DNA of 64,000 nt from Onthophagus taurus (taxonomy: Eukaryota > Arthropoda > Insecta > Coleoptera > Scarabaeidae), in the NCBI RefSeq assembly GCF_036711975.1, contig NC_091976.1:8618001-8682000 (forward strand), in the 5' to 3' direction. A program made the position numbers and the translations under genes. The notes below the pieces were generated by a model. The model saw only the letters and a program-made list of their open reading frames with translations. It was not told where the DNA came from and did not search any database. Positions 11,133 to 22,600 of this stretch are shown in pieces (positions within the stretch are counted from its first letter, which is position 1; every line of letters starts with the position of its first letter).

Positions 11133-11501
11133 TTTTTTGAACCTGCAGCAAAAACCAACCTGAGTCCAACCCTATAACCCGACAGTTAACAACCACATCA
11201 CTCCAGACAACAGCATAGCAACAGCCCAGTTGTCCCAGACCCCTTCCAGTTGCCCCAATCAAGTTATCCCAATTCCTTCGCTGCTACTACTGCGTTTGAA
11301 AACTGCTTTGCAGCCCCTACTAGCGACCCGTTATATTTTTCCTTTGGATTTGTGAAGGACGGTTTGTGTAAGGCTTTAGTTATTCTTTCTTAACTAAGAT
11401 AATTTAAACAAAAAAGCAGCGAATTACATTCTATATTCTTTATCAATTGTCATATTTGACATCCAACAGTTTTATTTTCATTATTAATATAATTTTTTAC
11501 A

Positions 11502-12430
11502 ATGGTGGATGCTACTATCGGCGACAATTTTGAATGAACATTACTACGAAATTTACTTTATCGCCTTTTTGGACTTCAAATCCAGCAGTGTGGTTTACGT
11601 TTATTGAATCACAATTCGTTTTGTCACGGCTGCAAAACGATAAAACAAAATATCATTTAGTTCTAACTCATCTACCAAACGATGTCATCACATTAATTTT
11701 AGGCGTTATTCAAAATCCCCCGGTAGATAATTTGTATTTGTCATTCAAAAAAATTTTGATTGACAGACTTTGTTTGAGTGAAGAAAGACGTCTCGATAAC
11801 TTACTGTCAAATTCTCAAATGGGTGATCAAAAGCTGTCAGAATTTTATAGATCAATGTTGGCTACTGCCGGCGGTTCACAGGTAGTCAGCAGAGAATTGC
11901 TATTGAGGCTTTGGCAAAAAAGAATTCCGAAGGTGATATCAGTTGCTTTGTTATCTTCTGGCAAAAATGATGTTGCTGACCTTTTGTCAATTGCGGACAA
12001 AATATGGAAAGCTCTGCAACTTTCACCCAATCCAAGTTACATTCCCAAAATTCATAAAATTTCGTCTAATTCCTCTCTCGCGACTCGTTCCCAAGCATTT
12101 CTTCCAAGATATAACAGCATCTCTTCAAAACCTTTTAGTCACTATTCAAGCCTTATCCCAACGACTTTCGTCTCTAGAGGATAAAATGTCTTTAGTAAAT
12201 TTCAAACGTGATGACAATAATATACCCCCCCAATGCTGTCGTAGTTGCCATCACTCCAGAAGTAGATCGCGCTCCTCATCCCAATATTCGTGTGGTAGGT
12301 CAAATTCCTCTGCGCCTTCTAATATATGTTGGTATCACCATAAATTCGCTGATAGGGCGGAGAAATGCCAAGGATCTTGGTGTAAATTTTTCACATCGTT
12401 CAACAATAAAACAAATAATTTGTCCCACCA
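11502..12430 (+). pseudogene. gag: Gag of CsRn1-like element
   Basis: A first ATG at 11502 opens a 10-codon frame that closes at 11537; the main Gag frame starts at 11534. The region FWTSNPAVWFTFIESQFVL (about 11564-11620) is the conserved start of the CsRn1-type capsid domain. Reading shifts frame at about 12060-12115; the new frame carries an Arg/Ser-rich stretch and a CHCC-like finger (CWYHHKFADRAEKC, about 12327-12368) instead of the usual CCHC knuckle. At least two frame changes break it. Confidence 0.8.
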
Positions 12431-12493
12431 AAAAAAACTAATACCCAGTTTCAATAGAAAACCATCTTTTTCCAAATTCAAAATTTCGCCAAA

Positions 12494-12856
12494 ATGGCAA
12501 TCCCAATTTTCGATCAATCCTACAAGTTCGCGTCTTTTCATTTTCGACAACCAAAAAATCTAAATTTTTTAATTGACACTGGAGCCGATGTTTCTGTATT
12601 ACCTTTTAAATTTTATTCAAATCGAAAACAAGATACCATCTCTTTGCTTTCCGCTGCCAATGGTACAATAATTAAAACCTACGGCAAAAAACAACTAACA
12701 GTTTCATTAAATCTAAGAAGGAATTTTCCTTTCATTTTTACCATCGCCAATGTTAAAAACCCAATCATTGGCGCTGATTTCCTTCATAAATTCAATCTTT
12801 TAGTTGATATTGTATTGGTACTGATTATGGAAGAAATATATATATCGATGAACTAA
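12494..12856 (+). pseudogene. Retroviral-type aspartic protease of CsRn1-like element
   Basis: An open frame includes the active-site motif LIDTGADVSVLP (about 12569-12604), a hydrophobic flap region and the closing NPIIGADFLHKF motif (about 12757-12795). It degenerates after LLVD and stops 75 bp before the MITE. It would normally process the Gag-Pol polyprotein; here it is separated from RT by 1.4 kb of noncoding sequence. Confidence 0.8.
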
Positions 12857-12930
12857 AGTTCTTCTCAGGGTTCAATTGTGGATTTAGTTCAAAAGACCAA
12901 CTTAATTTAAAAAAAAATAATAACTGAATA

Positions 12931-13396
12931 AATAGGGCCGTTAACGTCAATCGATTAGAAAGACCGTCTTTCAAAAAATCGATAATGTAAATTAAATTAG
13001 ACGGATTAGTAACGTTTTCACGTACGAAAATTGTTTAATTTTTGCAGTAATTAATGTGAAACTTTAAAATTCCCCACCCCTGATTCTTTGTGACGTTTTA
13101 AGTAAGAAGAAAGAAATCACAGACGTGATTTCTCTGCCGTTTTCTTCTGTTTTCGTCTAGCGCATAAGATTCGTAGCATTGTCTCTCTCCAGGAATTTTA
13201 TTGATTTTTATATGCTCCAATCATACGCTCAAATTTGAGTGACGCGCTACTGAATTCGCGGCCTGTAATTTCAAACTTTATTATTTTTTTTTTGGAAAAA
13301 CTAAGCCTCAGAATCAAAAATTAAAAAATATGGGGTCAATCAATTTTAAAAAACTTTCGAATGAGCCAATAAAAAAAAATAGTTAACGGCCCTATT
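12931..13396. repeat. MITE with AATAGGGCCGTTAAC terminal repeats
   Basis: 15-bp perfect terminal inverted repeats, AATAGGGCCGTTAAC at 12931-12945 and its complement at 13382-13396, enclose 466 bp without coding sequence. Related pieces lie at 20041-20148 and, inverted, at 40460-40737 (shared GAATCAAAAATTAAAAAATA and CCTGGAGAGAGACAATG blocks). I could not decide the superfamily. Confidence 0.75.
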
Positions 13397-14285
13397 GTTT
13401 AATTATTAATACGGGCTTAAATTTTATATCATGTGATGTTGTTAACTCGGACTGAATATTCTAAATCAAAATTAGATTCTTAAAAAATTTAATTTGTTAA
13501 TGAACCAAAAAAAAATGTATTAAAGACTTATCTTAATTAGAATTTGTTTCTCCTTCAAACAATGGTTACTATGGACGCCTTTTATATCTCAACTTAAATC
13601 CTTGGTGATTTCACACGTTGGCGCTAGGTGTTCAATTCCAAATCGGTCGTATTAATTTTATTCTTCCTTTTTGTATCCTGATTATTGTCTCAGTTAATGT
13701 TTTAAAGGTTCACGAATTTTTAATACACTTGATTAAATTAGTCTTTTTTTTTAAGTTCTAGTTTTTTTTTTATATTTAAACTCACATTAAGATATTTCTT
13801 CTTCTCCTTCACTCGGGTTATGTTCTTGTTTTTAGTCTCTTTTCATTGTCGAATGCGTTCACAACAAAACGATGCTTTGTCTTCAACGTTTCAACTCTGA
13901 TTGTTTGTTATTTTTTTAAGCGTCGGTTCTTCAATTTTTTTATCAAAATGCATAGCGACTAAGTTCTGGCAATCTTAGATTATTCCAAAAATAATTCAAA
14001 TTTATTTTTACAAGATACGTCAAAAGATAATTTATGTAGAATTTCGGAATGACAAACAATGTCAATCAAAATATTTTAAATATGTTTTCCTTTTTGTTTT
14101 TCCAAAAATGATGGTTATCGATGATATTGTATCGATTTGTTGTTTAAATTTCTTCAATTTCAGGAACAATATGGTTTTAAATAAGTCTTTATCATTATCG
14201 GTAAATTTTGAAAATAAGATTTTGGAATGGATATGGATCAGATATTCGTATCAGTCTGAATTACTACAATAATAAAAACAAGCGA
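13397..14285. other. No gene recognised inside the CsRn1-like element
   Basis: Noncoding AT-rich DNA where the start of RT should be. It may be a further insertion or highly decayed pol. I found no terminal repeats or duplication to define it. Confidence 0.4.
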
Positions 14286-14289
14286 TTAG

Positions 14290-16094
14290 TTGATTCAACA
14301 ACAAAATTATTTTCAATCGGTTCCCTTACCACATATTCAAGATTTTAACCTCCATTTACATGGATGTAAAAATTTTTCAAAAATAGACTTGGTGAGGGCT
14401 TATCATCAGACACCTATAGAAGAAGAAGACATCCCCAAAACCGCAATAACAACACCTTTCGGTTTCGATTTATTAACGAAGTGCTTTCTGGGCTGCATTT
14501 CCTCTTTGTTTACCTAGACGACATCCTCGTTGCCAGTAAAAGCGAGGAAGAGCATTACAAACATTTAGAACAATCAACCTTCGAAATGTATATTTGGTGT
14601 AACTTCTCTAAAACTAACTCTAAATTTTCTAAGTCATCAAATTTCTGCCGAAGGAATCCGACCTTCTCAGTCCAGGATTACCGCAATTTCGGAATTTCCA
14701 ACTCCAACAACATTGAAACAATTGCAAAGGTTCCTAACATTTCCAACATTTTGGGTCCTCTACATTTCTGTATTTATCGAATACCCTATATTCCAAAAAA
14801 CAGAAATTAATATCAACTTGGTCGACATTTCTTTTACAACATCTAAAAATGAACTAGCTAAATCTGCCATCCTTGTTCATCCATCACCCCAAGCTATGCT
14901 TTCTTTAACAACGGATGCCTCAAATAGTGCCATGGGAGCAGTTCTTGCTCAAACTTCAGACAACGAAACACGACCTTTAGCTTTCTTTTCTAAAAAATTA
15001 ACTCCAAGCCAGATTAATTATTCTACTTTTGACAGAAAACTTCTAGCAATTTATTCCGCGATAAAGTTCTTTAAACATTTTCTGCATGGAAATCAATTCG
15101 TTGTTTTCACTGATCACAAACCTAATTAATTCAATATTTTCAAAAACCGAAAAAACTCCTCGACAAATTCGTTATCTGAGTTATATCACCCAGTTCACAT
15201 CTGAACTTAAATATATTAAAGGAGATTCGAACGTTGTGGCAGATACTTTGTCACGCATCAATGTTGAATCCCTTAATTCCGATTATCCAGATTTAAAATC
15301 TATTAAAATTGCTCAAGACCAGGATATACAATTAAAGCACTTACTCGATAAACAATTTTCCAACAAACATTTACGCAATTTTCATTTATCTCAGCAAAAA
15401 ATTGAAGAATCAGATTTTAAACTTTGGTGCGAAATATCTTCACCATTGCCAAGAATTTACGTGCCAGATAAATTTAGAAAAATCATTTACCAGAAATTTC
15501 ACAATATTTCACATTCCGGAATACGTGCAACTGTTCATAACCTTAAATCCCGTTTCTATTGGCCACATATGCCAAAAGATATTCAGTGGTGGACAAAGAC
15601 AAGGCTCGTTGGCATGGTAAGCCAACGAGCCAAAGTGAACAAATATACAAAATAACTTATCCAAAAAATCCCTATACCAAGTGGCAGATTTGATCACGTT
15701 CATATCGACTTAGTTGGCCCTCTTACACCTTCTAAAGACTATACGTACTTACTCACTGCAATTGACCGGTTCACTCGCTGGCCAGAAGCTTTTCCGCTCA
15801 AAAATATCGCCGCTTCAACGATAGCCGATACTCTCTTTCGAAATTATTTCTCTAGGTTCGGAATACCTCACACCATCACGCATGACCAAGGTTGACAGTT
15901 TGAATCTTCGTTATTTTTGAAGTTTAACAACATTTTAGGTACTCGCCAGATTCACACATCCTCTTTCCATCCATAAAGTAATGGCATTTTGGAGAGATTC
16001 CATCGAACTCTCAAAACAGCCTTAATTGCCAAAGGTAGCAAGAGCAACTGGTATGACGATCTTCCCGTCGTTCTTTTAGACCTCAGATCTTCCC
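14290..16094 (+). pseudogene. pol: RT, RNase H and integrase core of CsRn1-like element
   Basis: RT begins with PLPHIQDF and [19 protein letters not shown] (about 14326-14430). A deletion of roughly 60 bp plus a frameshift precedes [11 protein letters not shown] (about 14502-14540). RNase H has TTDASNSAMGAVLAQ (about 14910-14955) and TDHKP, then, in another frame, GDSNVVADTLSRI. The integrase has the HH pair of its zinc region (about 15495-15520), but the CC pair is replaced by a small hairpin insertion (15603-15631). The core shows HIDLVGPL, THDQG followed by a TGA (15894-15896), and NGILERFHRTLK after a TAA. It is interrupted at 16095 by the piggyBac. Confidence 0.8.
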
Positions 16095-16098
16095 TTAA

Positions 16099-18022
16099 CC
16101 CTTAAAGGCTGGCGTATAAAATGCGCCAAACGAAAAAAAAGTATCACGGCAGCCGTTATTTTTAAGATGGGCGACAAGGAGTCCACATCTAACCTATCCC
16201 CCACTTCCTCCCATCATATATCATCCGATCGTGAAGCGCTACAGTTCTGTTTTGGCGCACTTTGTACGCCGCTTGTGCTACAATGTCTAACCACGAAATT
16301 GTTCATCCAGAGCGGTTCCAATTAGTTTTACAAGAACTTACTAACGAACAAGAGGACAGTGACAACAACAATGCATCGGATAATGATGGCGAGAAGTATA
16401 TCGACGAAAGTGACCATCTACCAGACTCGGAAATTGACGCCAATGACGTTCACGAAGAAGACACCGATGATTCACCGGACAACGATAGAATAATGAGAAA
16501 ATAATGAATCTAATTATTTTATAAAAACTATTTACAAAACGAAGACTGTAAAAGGCCGAAAAATCAAGGAAGTTTCAGAAATTCACAAATGGAAGAAAAC
16601 TCTGTACAAAAGTAAATTTTCAAAGATATCTCGTAAAAACATTTTACGCAATGTGGGGCCGTTTTCTAAAAATTGTGACGATGTGAATGACGAGATCTCA
16701 GTCGAGATTCTCCAAGATCATCAACACAGATATGATTGATATAATCGTGAAATATACAAATTCATACATAAGAAGATTGAGACCGGAAGCCTTTGCCGGA
16801 AATAATAAACAAAACATAAGTGAAACAACGAGGGATGAAATGATGGCGTTTATAGGTATTCTATACTTATTAGGGATCAAAAAGATGTCAAAAGTCTACT
16901 TCGGGAGGCCTAGACTAGTGATGGCACAGGAATAGAGATTTTACAAGGCATAATGGGAATAAATAGGTTCAAATTCCTCATAAGGTCCATTAGATTTGAA
17001 GATAAAAGCACAAGAAATGAACGAAAGAAAATCAATAAACTAGCTCCAGTAAGGGAGTTTTTCGATTTGTTTGTTGAGAACTGTAAACAGTTCTATACGC
17101 CTAGTGAAGAGTTGACGATTGACGAAAAATTGGAGCCATATCGTGGTAGATGTTCATTCATCCAATATATACCGAGTAAGCCAGCCAAATATGACTTGAA
17201 AATTTTTGCGCTCACAGACACAAAAACATTTTATACGCTAGATCTCGAAATTAATTGTGGAACCCAGCCCGAAGGCCTTTATCTTGTAAGAAACAGCGCT
17301 ATAGATATAGTTGACCGTTTGATCTCCTCGTGGAAAGGAACAAACCGAAATTTGACAACCGATAATTGGTACACCAGTTTGCCATTAGCAAAGTTTCTTC
17401 TGAATAATGGTATAACCTTGGTTGGAACTTTAAGATCCAATAAGAAAGAAATACCTCTTGAATTCTTGCCTTCGAAGATCAGAGAAATAGGTAAGAAACT
17501 AAAAAAAACAAGTGTGTGGTTCTAATTAGCACTATGCACGATTATGCTGAAGTTGATGATATTTCAAGCAAACCAAATATTATTTTGAAATTCAATAAAC
17601 ATAAAGGTGGAGTAGATGTGGTGGATCAACTCTGCGCTAATTATACCGTTGCTAGAAAAACGCACAGATGGCCATTCGCTATCAATTTCTTGCTGCTGAA
17701 CATCGCTGGAATAAACGCGCAAGTGTTGCTTACAGCGCGTCATCTTAATACCTCGTCTCAGCTTCGCCGATTTTTCTTGAAAACCCTCGCAATCTCTCTA
17801 ATGAAACCTCATCTACAACATCGACAAATGATCAAATCTCTACCAGTTAATGCGAAAGCAATCATAAAACGGTTGTTAACACAAAGAGAACCAGAAGTAA
17901 CTAGTGATGAACGCAGGGGAAAGAAACGGGGGCAATGTACTTTATGTGGAAGGTCAAAAAACAATTACACCACCGTAACATGGTCGGAATGTTGTCAGAT
18001 ATCTCACCCGTGCCTTTAAGGG
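16099..18022 (+). mobile_element. piggyBac transposon, 1924 bp
   Basis: The termini CCCTTAAAGGC and its complement are bracketed by TTAA at 16095-16098 and 18023-18026, the obligatory piggyBac target. It lies inside the integrase gene of the CsRn1-like element, whose reading resumes right after the second TTAA. One broken transposase gene fills most of its length. Confidence 0.92.
16283..18019 (+). pseudogene. piggyBac transposase, frameshifted
   Basis: Four open segments in changing frames. An acidic N-terminus (ATG at 16283, Asp/Glu-rich to 16504) is followed by the conserved core from 16687. Three catalytic Asp contexts are readable: LTIDEKLEPYRGR (about 17113-17151), TTDNWYTS (about 17357-17380) and HKGGVDVVDQL (about 17601-17633). 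A C-terminal Cys-rich end (CTLCGRSKN, then CC and HPC, about 17936-18015) corresponds to the zinc-binding domain that reads the terminal repeat. Frameshifts at roughly 16504-16690, 16935 and 17520 make it inactive, although each catalytic context is preserved. Confidence 0.88.
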
Positions 18023-18026
18023 TTAA

Positions 18027-18459
18027 GGAAGACCTTGGCGCTTGGCTGTTCCTCTGCCGAACTTGTTTACGGCCAACCTCTCCGACTACCTGGTGGATTC
18101 TTTATAAAATCACAACATTCGTTAGAGACGGAACCCATTTTGCAGAATTTGCGTGAAACATTTTCAAACCTACAACCAATCGAAACATCATTTCATTCAC
18201 GAGACAAACCTTTTCTTCATAAAGATCTTTTTAAATCTGATTACGTTTTCATCAAAATTAAGGCATGCAACCTTCACTTACCCCTCGTTACGAAGGCCCT
18301 TTTAAAATTCTTAAAAGGCTTCGAACGACATTCATAATTTCAAAAAATAATAAGGTCTTACCTATAAATATAAATCGTTTAAAACCCGCATTTTTACTTA
18401 ATGACAAGTCAAATAACTGCCATAGTAACGACCACGGTGTGTTAACTCAGTACGTATAA
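18027..18459 (+). pseudogene. pol: Integrase C-terminal part of CsRn1-like element
   Basis: Directly after the piggyBac, the text KEDLG then SSAELVYGQPLRLPGGFF continues the integrase just as related elements do, followed by a basic region ending in short frames at 18337 and 18459. One frameshift occurs near 18270. Confidence 0.75.
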
Positions 18460-19061
18460 AAAAAGACAGATATTTAATGGGTACCACGGACGGCTAGATG
18501 GCACTGTAAGCACAAATTGCTTAAAGTCCCTAGATTTACAAAGTACCGCGGTTTGCCGCCATTTTGAAAGTCAAGCGGGAACTTTAAAACTATGTCGTTC
18601 TATTGATGACATAACGCCAAAATTCCTTTCATTTTTTCTCGTGGTACTCTGAAGAGTCGAAAGTGTATGCGTTTTGTTGCAGACAAAACGAAGTGAAAAC
18701 AAAATTCAAATTTTCACCAGTCAACACGAAAATGATACCTTTACTGTTATCATTTTCATGTTGACTGGTGGAAGTTTGAAATCAATAATTAATAACCATT
18801 AACTGAATAAAAATACTTTTAAATTTCGCGCTTTATTAAAAGTAGTAGGTACCACAGACCACTAGAGGCGTTGAAATCAATTTGACCGAAAAAATAGTGG
18901 GGAGTAATGCTTCTATATATATATATTTATATTTATTTTTCTATGGTAACGACGCATTGTCTATCAAAAAACAATTGAAAGTTCACTTTAATTTTTCTTG
19001 CTAACTTATCTTTTATTTTCGTGCTTTTTACGTTTGGTTTTCTTGTGAAAGGGGGAGTAAC
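18460..19061. other. 3' noncoding part of CsRn1-like element, with hairpins
   Basis: No gene. Two clean hairpins: GTTTTGT/ACAAAAC (18671-18689) and a 23-bp stem (CACCAGTCAACA... at 18715, pairing with ...TGTTGACTGGTG ending about 18770). Two direct near-copies of GGTACCAC(G/A)GAC occur at 18479 and 18848. A purine tract GTGAAAGGGGGAG (19045-19057) precedes the 3' LTR. Confidence 0.55.
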
Positions 19062-19248
19062 TGTAGAGTACAGAGCCTACCTTCACATAGTATCAAATTA
19101 CCTTATTATCATAAATTACCTATGTTACCATTTTTGTTGATTTCGATGTAAATATTATTCGATTATAAGCAATCAACCAGACAACACGTCTGTCTTTGTA
19201 TTTTAATTTTTAAAAGAGTTTTAATTATAAAATTACTACAACTCTTTA
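19062..19248 (+). repeat. 3' LTR of CsRn1-like element
   Basis: TGTAGAGTACAGAGCCTACC to ACTACAACTCTTTA, 187 bp, followed by the right copy of the GTTTT target duplication. Much of the middle is absent from the 5' LTR. Confidence 0.75.
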
Positions 19249-19640
19249 GTTTTGAATAAACATTGAAATAAGCAGAGTTGAAATCAAACAAATGCAACAA
19301 GGAGATTTATAGAAATTATGAAATAATTTCAGGCACACGAAAACTAGATTAAATTTGATTTAAAATCCATTTTGTCTCATTGCAATATCTTAATCGGTTC
19401 TTAAGATACGATTTTTTAAATTTCTTACTTTGTGAATATAGAAAAATTGTCTTGTATTGGTATTGTAATATAATAAGTACCGCGTGTCCCATCGGTTGTA
19501 GTTAAATTCACACCAAAAAAATTGCGATTTATTCATTATTTACGACAAAAATTATGACAAATTAAATGACAGTTAAATTTATGATACCGTGGACCGAGAC
19601 TACTACCCCTGCCGGTTGGGTGATAAACCGAGCGACCAGC
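19249..19640 (+). repeat. R-repeat copy 1, third segment
   Basis: Resumes R after the CsRn1-like element: AATAAGCAGAGTTGAAATC, GGAGATTTATAGAAATT and TCTTGTATTGGTATTGTAAT are found inverted at about 40405-41030. In the inverted copy a MITE fragment (40460-40737) sits between the last two blocks. Confidence 0.75.
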
Positions 19641-20514
19641 TCTCAGAACTTATTTAATAATGAATGTAGCTTTTTAATTTAATATTTTCAAATTGGTGTC
19701 ATTCAAGAACTTAACTCGAAAAAAAAAAACAATAATAGCCGCTTAAAATATTTTAAATTTATTTGAGCAGACTGTAATTTTATTAAATTAAAGATAGATG
19801 TTTATCCAAAATACATAGATGAAATAATTTATCTCTAGATTTTTTTTGATCATTAATTTATCTCAAATTAAAAGAAGTATTTAAATTTTTATTTTAAAAT
19901 ATTGCATTTTCGTTCGTTCTTGAGTATAAGCTGCTAGATATGTTCTTTCCTGTCTATTTCTAGCATATAACATTAGTAGTACTGTCTCGTTCTCACAATT
20001 TTTATGGATTCCACGTGAACGTTTTTTGAAACCTAAATTGTTTTTGGGACAACTAATCCTCAGAATCAAAAATTAATAAAATATGGGGCTAATCAATTTT
20101 AATTAAAAATAGAATAAGCCAATAAAAAAATTACTTAACGGCCGTATTGGGCAGTTGTACAACAAAGATTGTGACGTGGCTATTGAGCGTCAGAACTCTT
20201 TTATTTTTTGTATCGACGGCTATTATTATTTTTTATTGTTGTTAACACAGTATTTTAACTATTAACAAAATAAATCTTTGTTTTATTTCAGAAGATATTA
20301 TACATTTCTCATATGTATTAATGTCCGTACCAGTAAATGCAACAAGTAATATGTATGTTTTTCGCACTTTTTCTTCCATTGTGGCAATTGTTTTATAACT
20401 TTATTTTAGCAAAAGCCAGCATGGCTATTTTAGTTGCCTTTGCTAAAAGAATAGTTGGCTTGTTTAGAGCTACAGGATTTTGAAAATTATAGTTTTTATA
20501 AAATATTTAAATAA
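19641..20514. other. Noncoding DNA with a MITE fragment
   Basis: A partial copy of the GGGCCGTTAA MITE lies at 20041-20148, ending TTAACGGCCGTATT. The rest is AT-rich; no gene recognised. Confidence 0.55.
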
Positions 20515-21690
20515 CATTAGGATCACATAGTTCATTTTCACTTATATGTTTATCAACACATTCACCACATTTAAACTGTTTATACATTTTTTGCTTAGGT
20601 ATCCTGCCATATAGGTTACTTCCAAACTGCTACCACCATAAACAGTGTCAGCCTCCTCAGTATCGGTACTGTCTGAAGATGATGTTGCCCTATCAGAACT
20701 GTTGTTTTCATTTTCTTCTATTAAAAATTCATTTAAACTAAGCACGTTTTGATCATATGCGCCACCATCTTCACAGTTCGATGTTTTCGGTGGTTTCATT
20801 AAATTCATAATGGAATTTGATTTAAAAGCAGCTTAAACAGATCGCACTATTGGATTTTTTCTTGTCTATATATTGAAAATTGGTTTTCTAAGATGTCTTG
20901 GTTTAGTCTTGCTGTCAACAGAAAGGGGTATCCTTTTTTACATTATATTTCAAAAATCATTTTTTCGGCATTTATGGTTAAAAGGAAACCATCTTCTTTT
21001 CACACCAGAGAGCCAAACCGCCTTTCTTAGATCCTTGAAAATTTCATATGCTTTTTCTCCGGCTTGGCTATGTAAATTATCTCTAGAAAGAGATCTCCTA
21101 TATAATGCTTTTCCATACAATTTTCTGCTATTTAATGCATCAAATGAAAATAAATAAATGAAGCAGTGGCTTCGCCTGTATTTGATTTTAATTGATCCTT
21201 TGCCGTCCTTATCGTAGCTGAAACATAGTGGCTGAATAACTGTGCCGCTAACCTTACATTCATCTTTTGAAAGGAATTAGGACAAAGATAAACGCCAGTT
21301 TTTCGTGGCAGTGCTTTTCCCGTTAAGCTGCTTTTGTCTAGCCTATAAGTGTGAATAATATCTTTGAAGCATATGCGGTCTTTTTTATAAACAGTCACTA
21401 TTCATTAATTCATTATTTCGGACACTTTTCAATAAATGGGGAAAATCATACAAGGCAATATATTTAGAATCTTCAATTGTAAAGTACGGCTTATTTACAG
21501 TGACACCCAAGCTTGTAAATAGTTTTTGGTTGGTCGTGGATTGATCGCACACAATGCCGATAGGTTTTAGACCAAGTATCTTCAACTTCTGAAGAGTGGT
21601 TTCTAGTATTAACTGCAGTTGTTCTGCTCGTACACCATTGTGGCTAAGATAGAAACTTATATGTATTTTCTAAGAAGACTATAAGTCTTT
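20515..21690 (-). pseudogene. P-element transposase remnant
   Basis: Read leftward: LSHNGVRAEQLQLILET (about 21660-21610), then GIVCDQSTTNQKLF and IALYDFPHLLKSVRNN (21550-21410), which match the GTP-binding/catalytic core region of P transposases. After a frameshift, FKDIIHTYRLDK and KMNVRLAAQLFSHYVS follow (about 21370-21215). Stops appear from 21140 on. The C-terminal end keeps AGYLSKKC and, shifted, a Cys-rich CGECVDKH piece (20610-20530) typical of P/THAP9 proteins. The N-terminal THAP domain is missing; a Penelope-like insert begins at about 21702. Two or more frameshifts plus stops make it dead. Confidence 0.85.
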
Positions 21691-21764
21691 GACTATGAAA
21701 ACTAATAGAAAAAATTAATTAATCGGATTTTCGGTCAGCAGGATTAAAAATAAAACAACTTTTT

Positions 21765-21816
21765 TAAAATAGCTAATATTTCGATTATTGATTACAATCT
21801 TCTTCAGAGAATTTTA
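21765..21816 (-). ncRNA. Hammerhead motif in Penelope leader, antisense to RT
   Basis: Minus strand: core CTGAAGA, stem II GATT/AATC with a long loop, GAAA, stem III TA, cleavage site TT, and an imperfect stem I ending in an AAAA/TTTT run. Weaker than the others but on the same plan, and the same site is conserved in copy 2. Confidence 0.5.
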
Positions 21817-21944
21817 CTACTGTCATTCCGTTGGATTTGGTTGACAGAATTGTGGAGGAAAAATGGCATTTAATTGCTGATCATTGTTCATGGGATAAAA
21901 ACACCTTTTTGCTTGGCTTGAAACTTATTTTTGATATAAATGGG

Positions 21945-22249
21945 ATGAAATTCTCCATATTTCTCTAATATAATAAAATATGATGTAGGTAAAAGTAAAA
22001 ACTTTTTGAGAAATACTAAAATGTTTAATTCAATTCAAGCAAACATGTTTCGAAACTAATGTTTCATCTTCAGTACTTTGAATATTATACAAAATAATGG
22101 AAAAGTATTTTGTTAATAGGTGGGGTTTAGGAATGGATTTAAACATATGTTACCTTCCAAGATTTAACTAAAATATTGAATATTTTGATTTTGTTAAAAT
22201 AATTTTTTATGTGTAAATTAAGTTGAAGGAAATTTAAATCCATTCCCAT
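21945..22249 (-). repeat. HHR-bearing insert in Penelope copy 1
   Basis: Defined by comparison with copy 2, which lacks it. Ends are loosely inverted (ATGGGATGAAATT at left, AATTTAAATCCATTCCCAT at right). The hammerhead at 22034-22083 is on the minus strand, 89 bp from the left end. No target duplication; 59 bp of the host element is missing. Confidence 0.55.
22034..22083 (-). ncRNA. Hammerhead ribozyme, intact core
   Basis: Minus strand: stem I TTCAAAGTA/TGCTTGAA (five plus three pairs around one bulged A), core CTGAAGA, stem II GAAAC/GTTTC with loop ATTA, GAAA, palindromic stem III CATG, cleavage site TT. A complete motif. Confidence 0.75.
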
Positions 22250-22600
22250 AGGGCACCCCTATGGGCTCTAAATATCGCCGGTTCTGGCTCTGATGGTGAC
22301 GGATTTCGCGTTGGATGAGGTTTTGGTTAATAACAACTCGGATTTTCTCATCAGTTTTATCAAAAAGTATGTTGATGATTTGATCATTGGAATACATAAA
22401 GATAATATAGATTCAACGTTGAATTTGTTTAACAGTTTTCATCCGAGCATCTAGTTCACAATTGAGATCGAAAAAGACAACTGTATTTCTTTCCTACATA
22501 CGAAAATGATAAGAAATGAAAATAACATCATTCAATTTGACTGGTTTGTCAAACCAACATACTCGGGACGCTATTTGAATTATTTCTCAAAACTAATACC

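Larger units (their letters stand above)
11012..19248 (+). mobile_element. CsRn1-like Ty3/gypsy retrotransposon with nested insertions
   Basis: The LTRs start TGTAG and share CCTACCTTC and ACTACAACTCTTTA. They are bracketed by a 5-bp duplication GTTTT (11007-11011, 19249-19253). The R copy on the other strand near 41040 shows the empty site. A primer-binding site like tRNA-Trp (TGGTGACCCTGAACG, 11115), a Gag with a CHCC-type finger and the style of protease and RT point to the CsRn1 group. Internally it contains a MITE (12931-13396), an undefined noncoding insert or decayed stretch to about 14285, and a piggyBac (16099-18022). Gag and pol are broken in many places. Confidence 0.85.
21702..22600 (+). 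mobile_element. Penelope-like element, copy 1 (truncated)
   Basis: Shares about 110 bp of leader (CTAATAGAAAAAATTAATTA ... CTTCAGA) with copy 2 at 30156, then enters RT coding at about 21819 (VIPLDLVDRIVEEKWH). A 305-bp HHR-bearing insert replaces 59 bp of RT at 21945-22249. RT resumes at GGCACCCCTATGGGC and includes KYVDDLIIGIHKD (about 22359-22397) and CISFLHTKM, then WFVKPTYSGRYLNYF near 22540-22585. It carries stops and lacks the endonuclease end. Confidence 0.85.
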
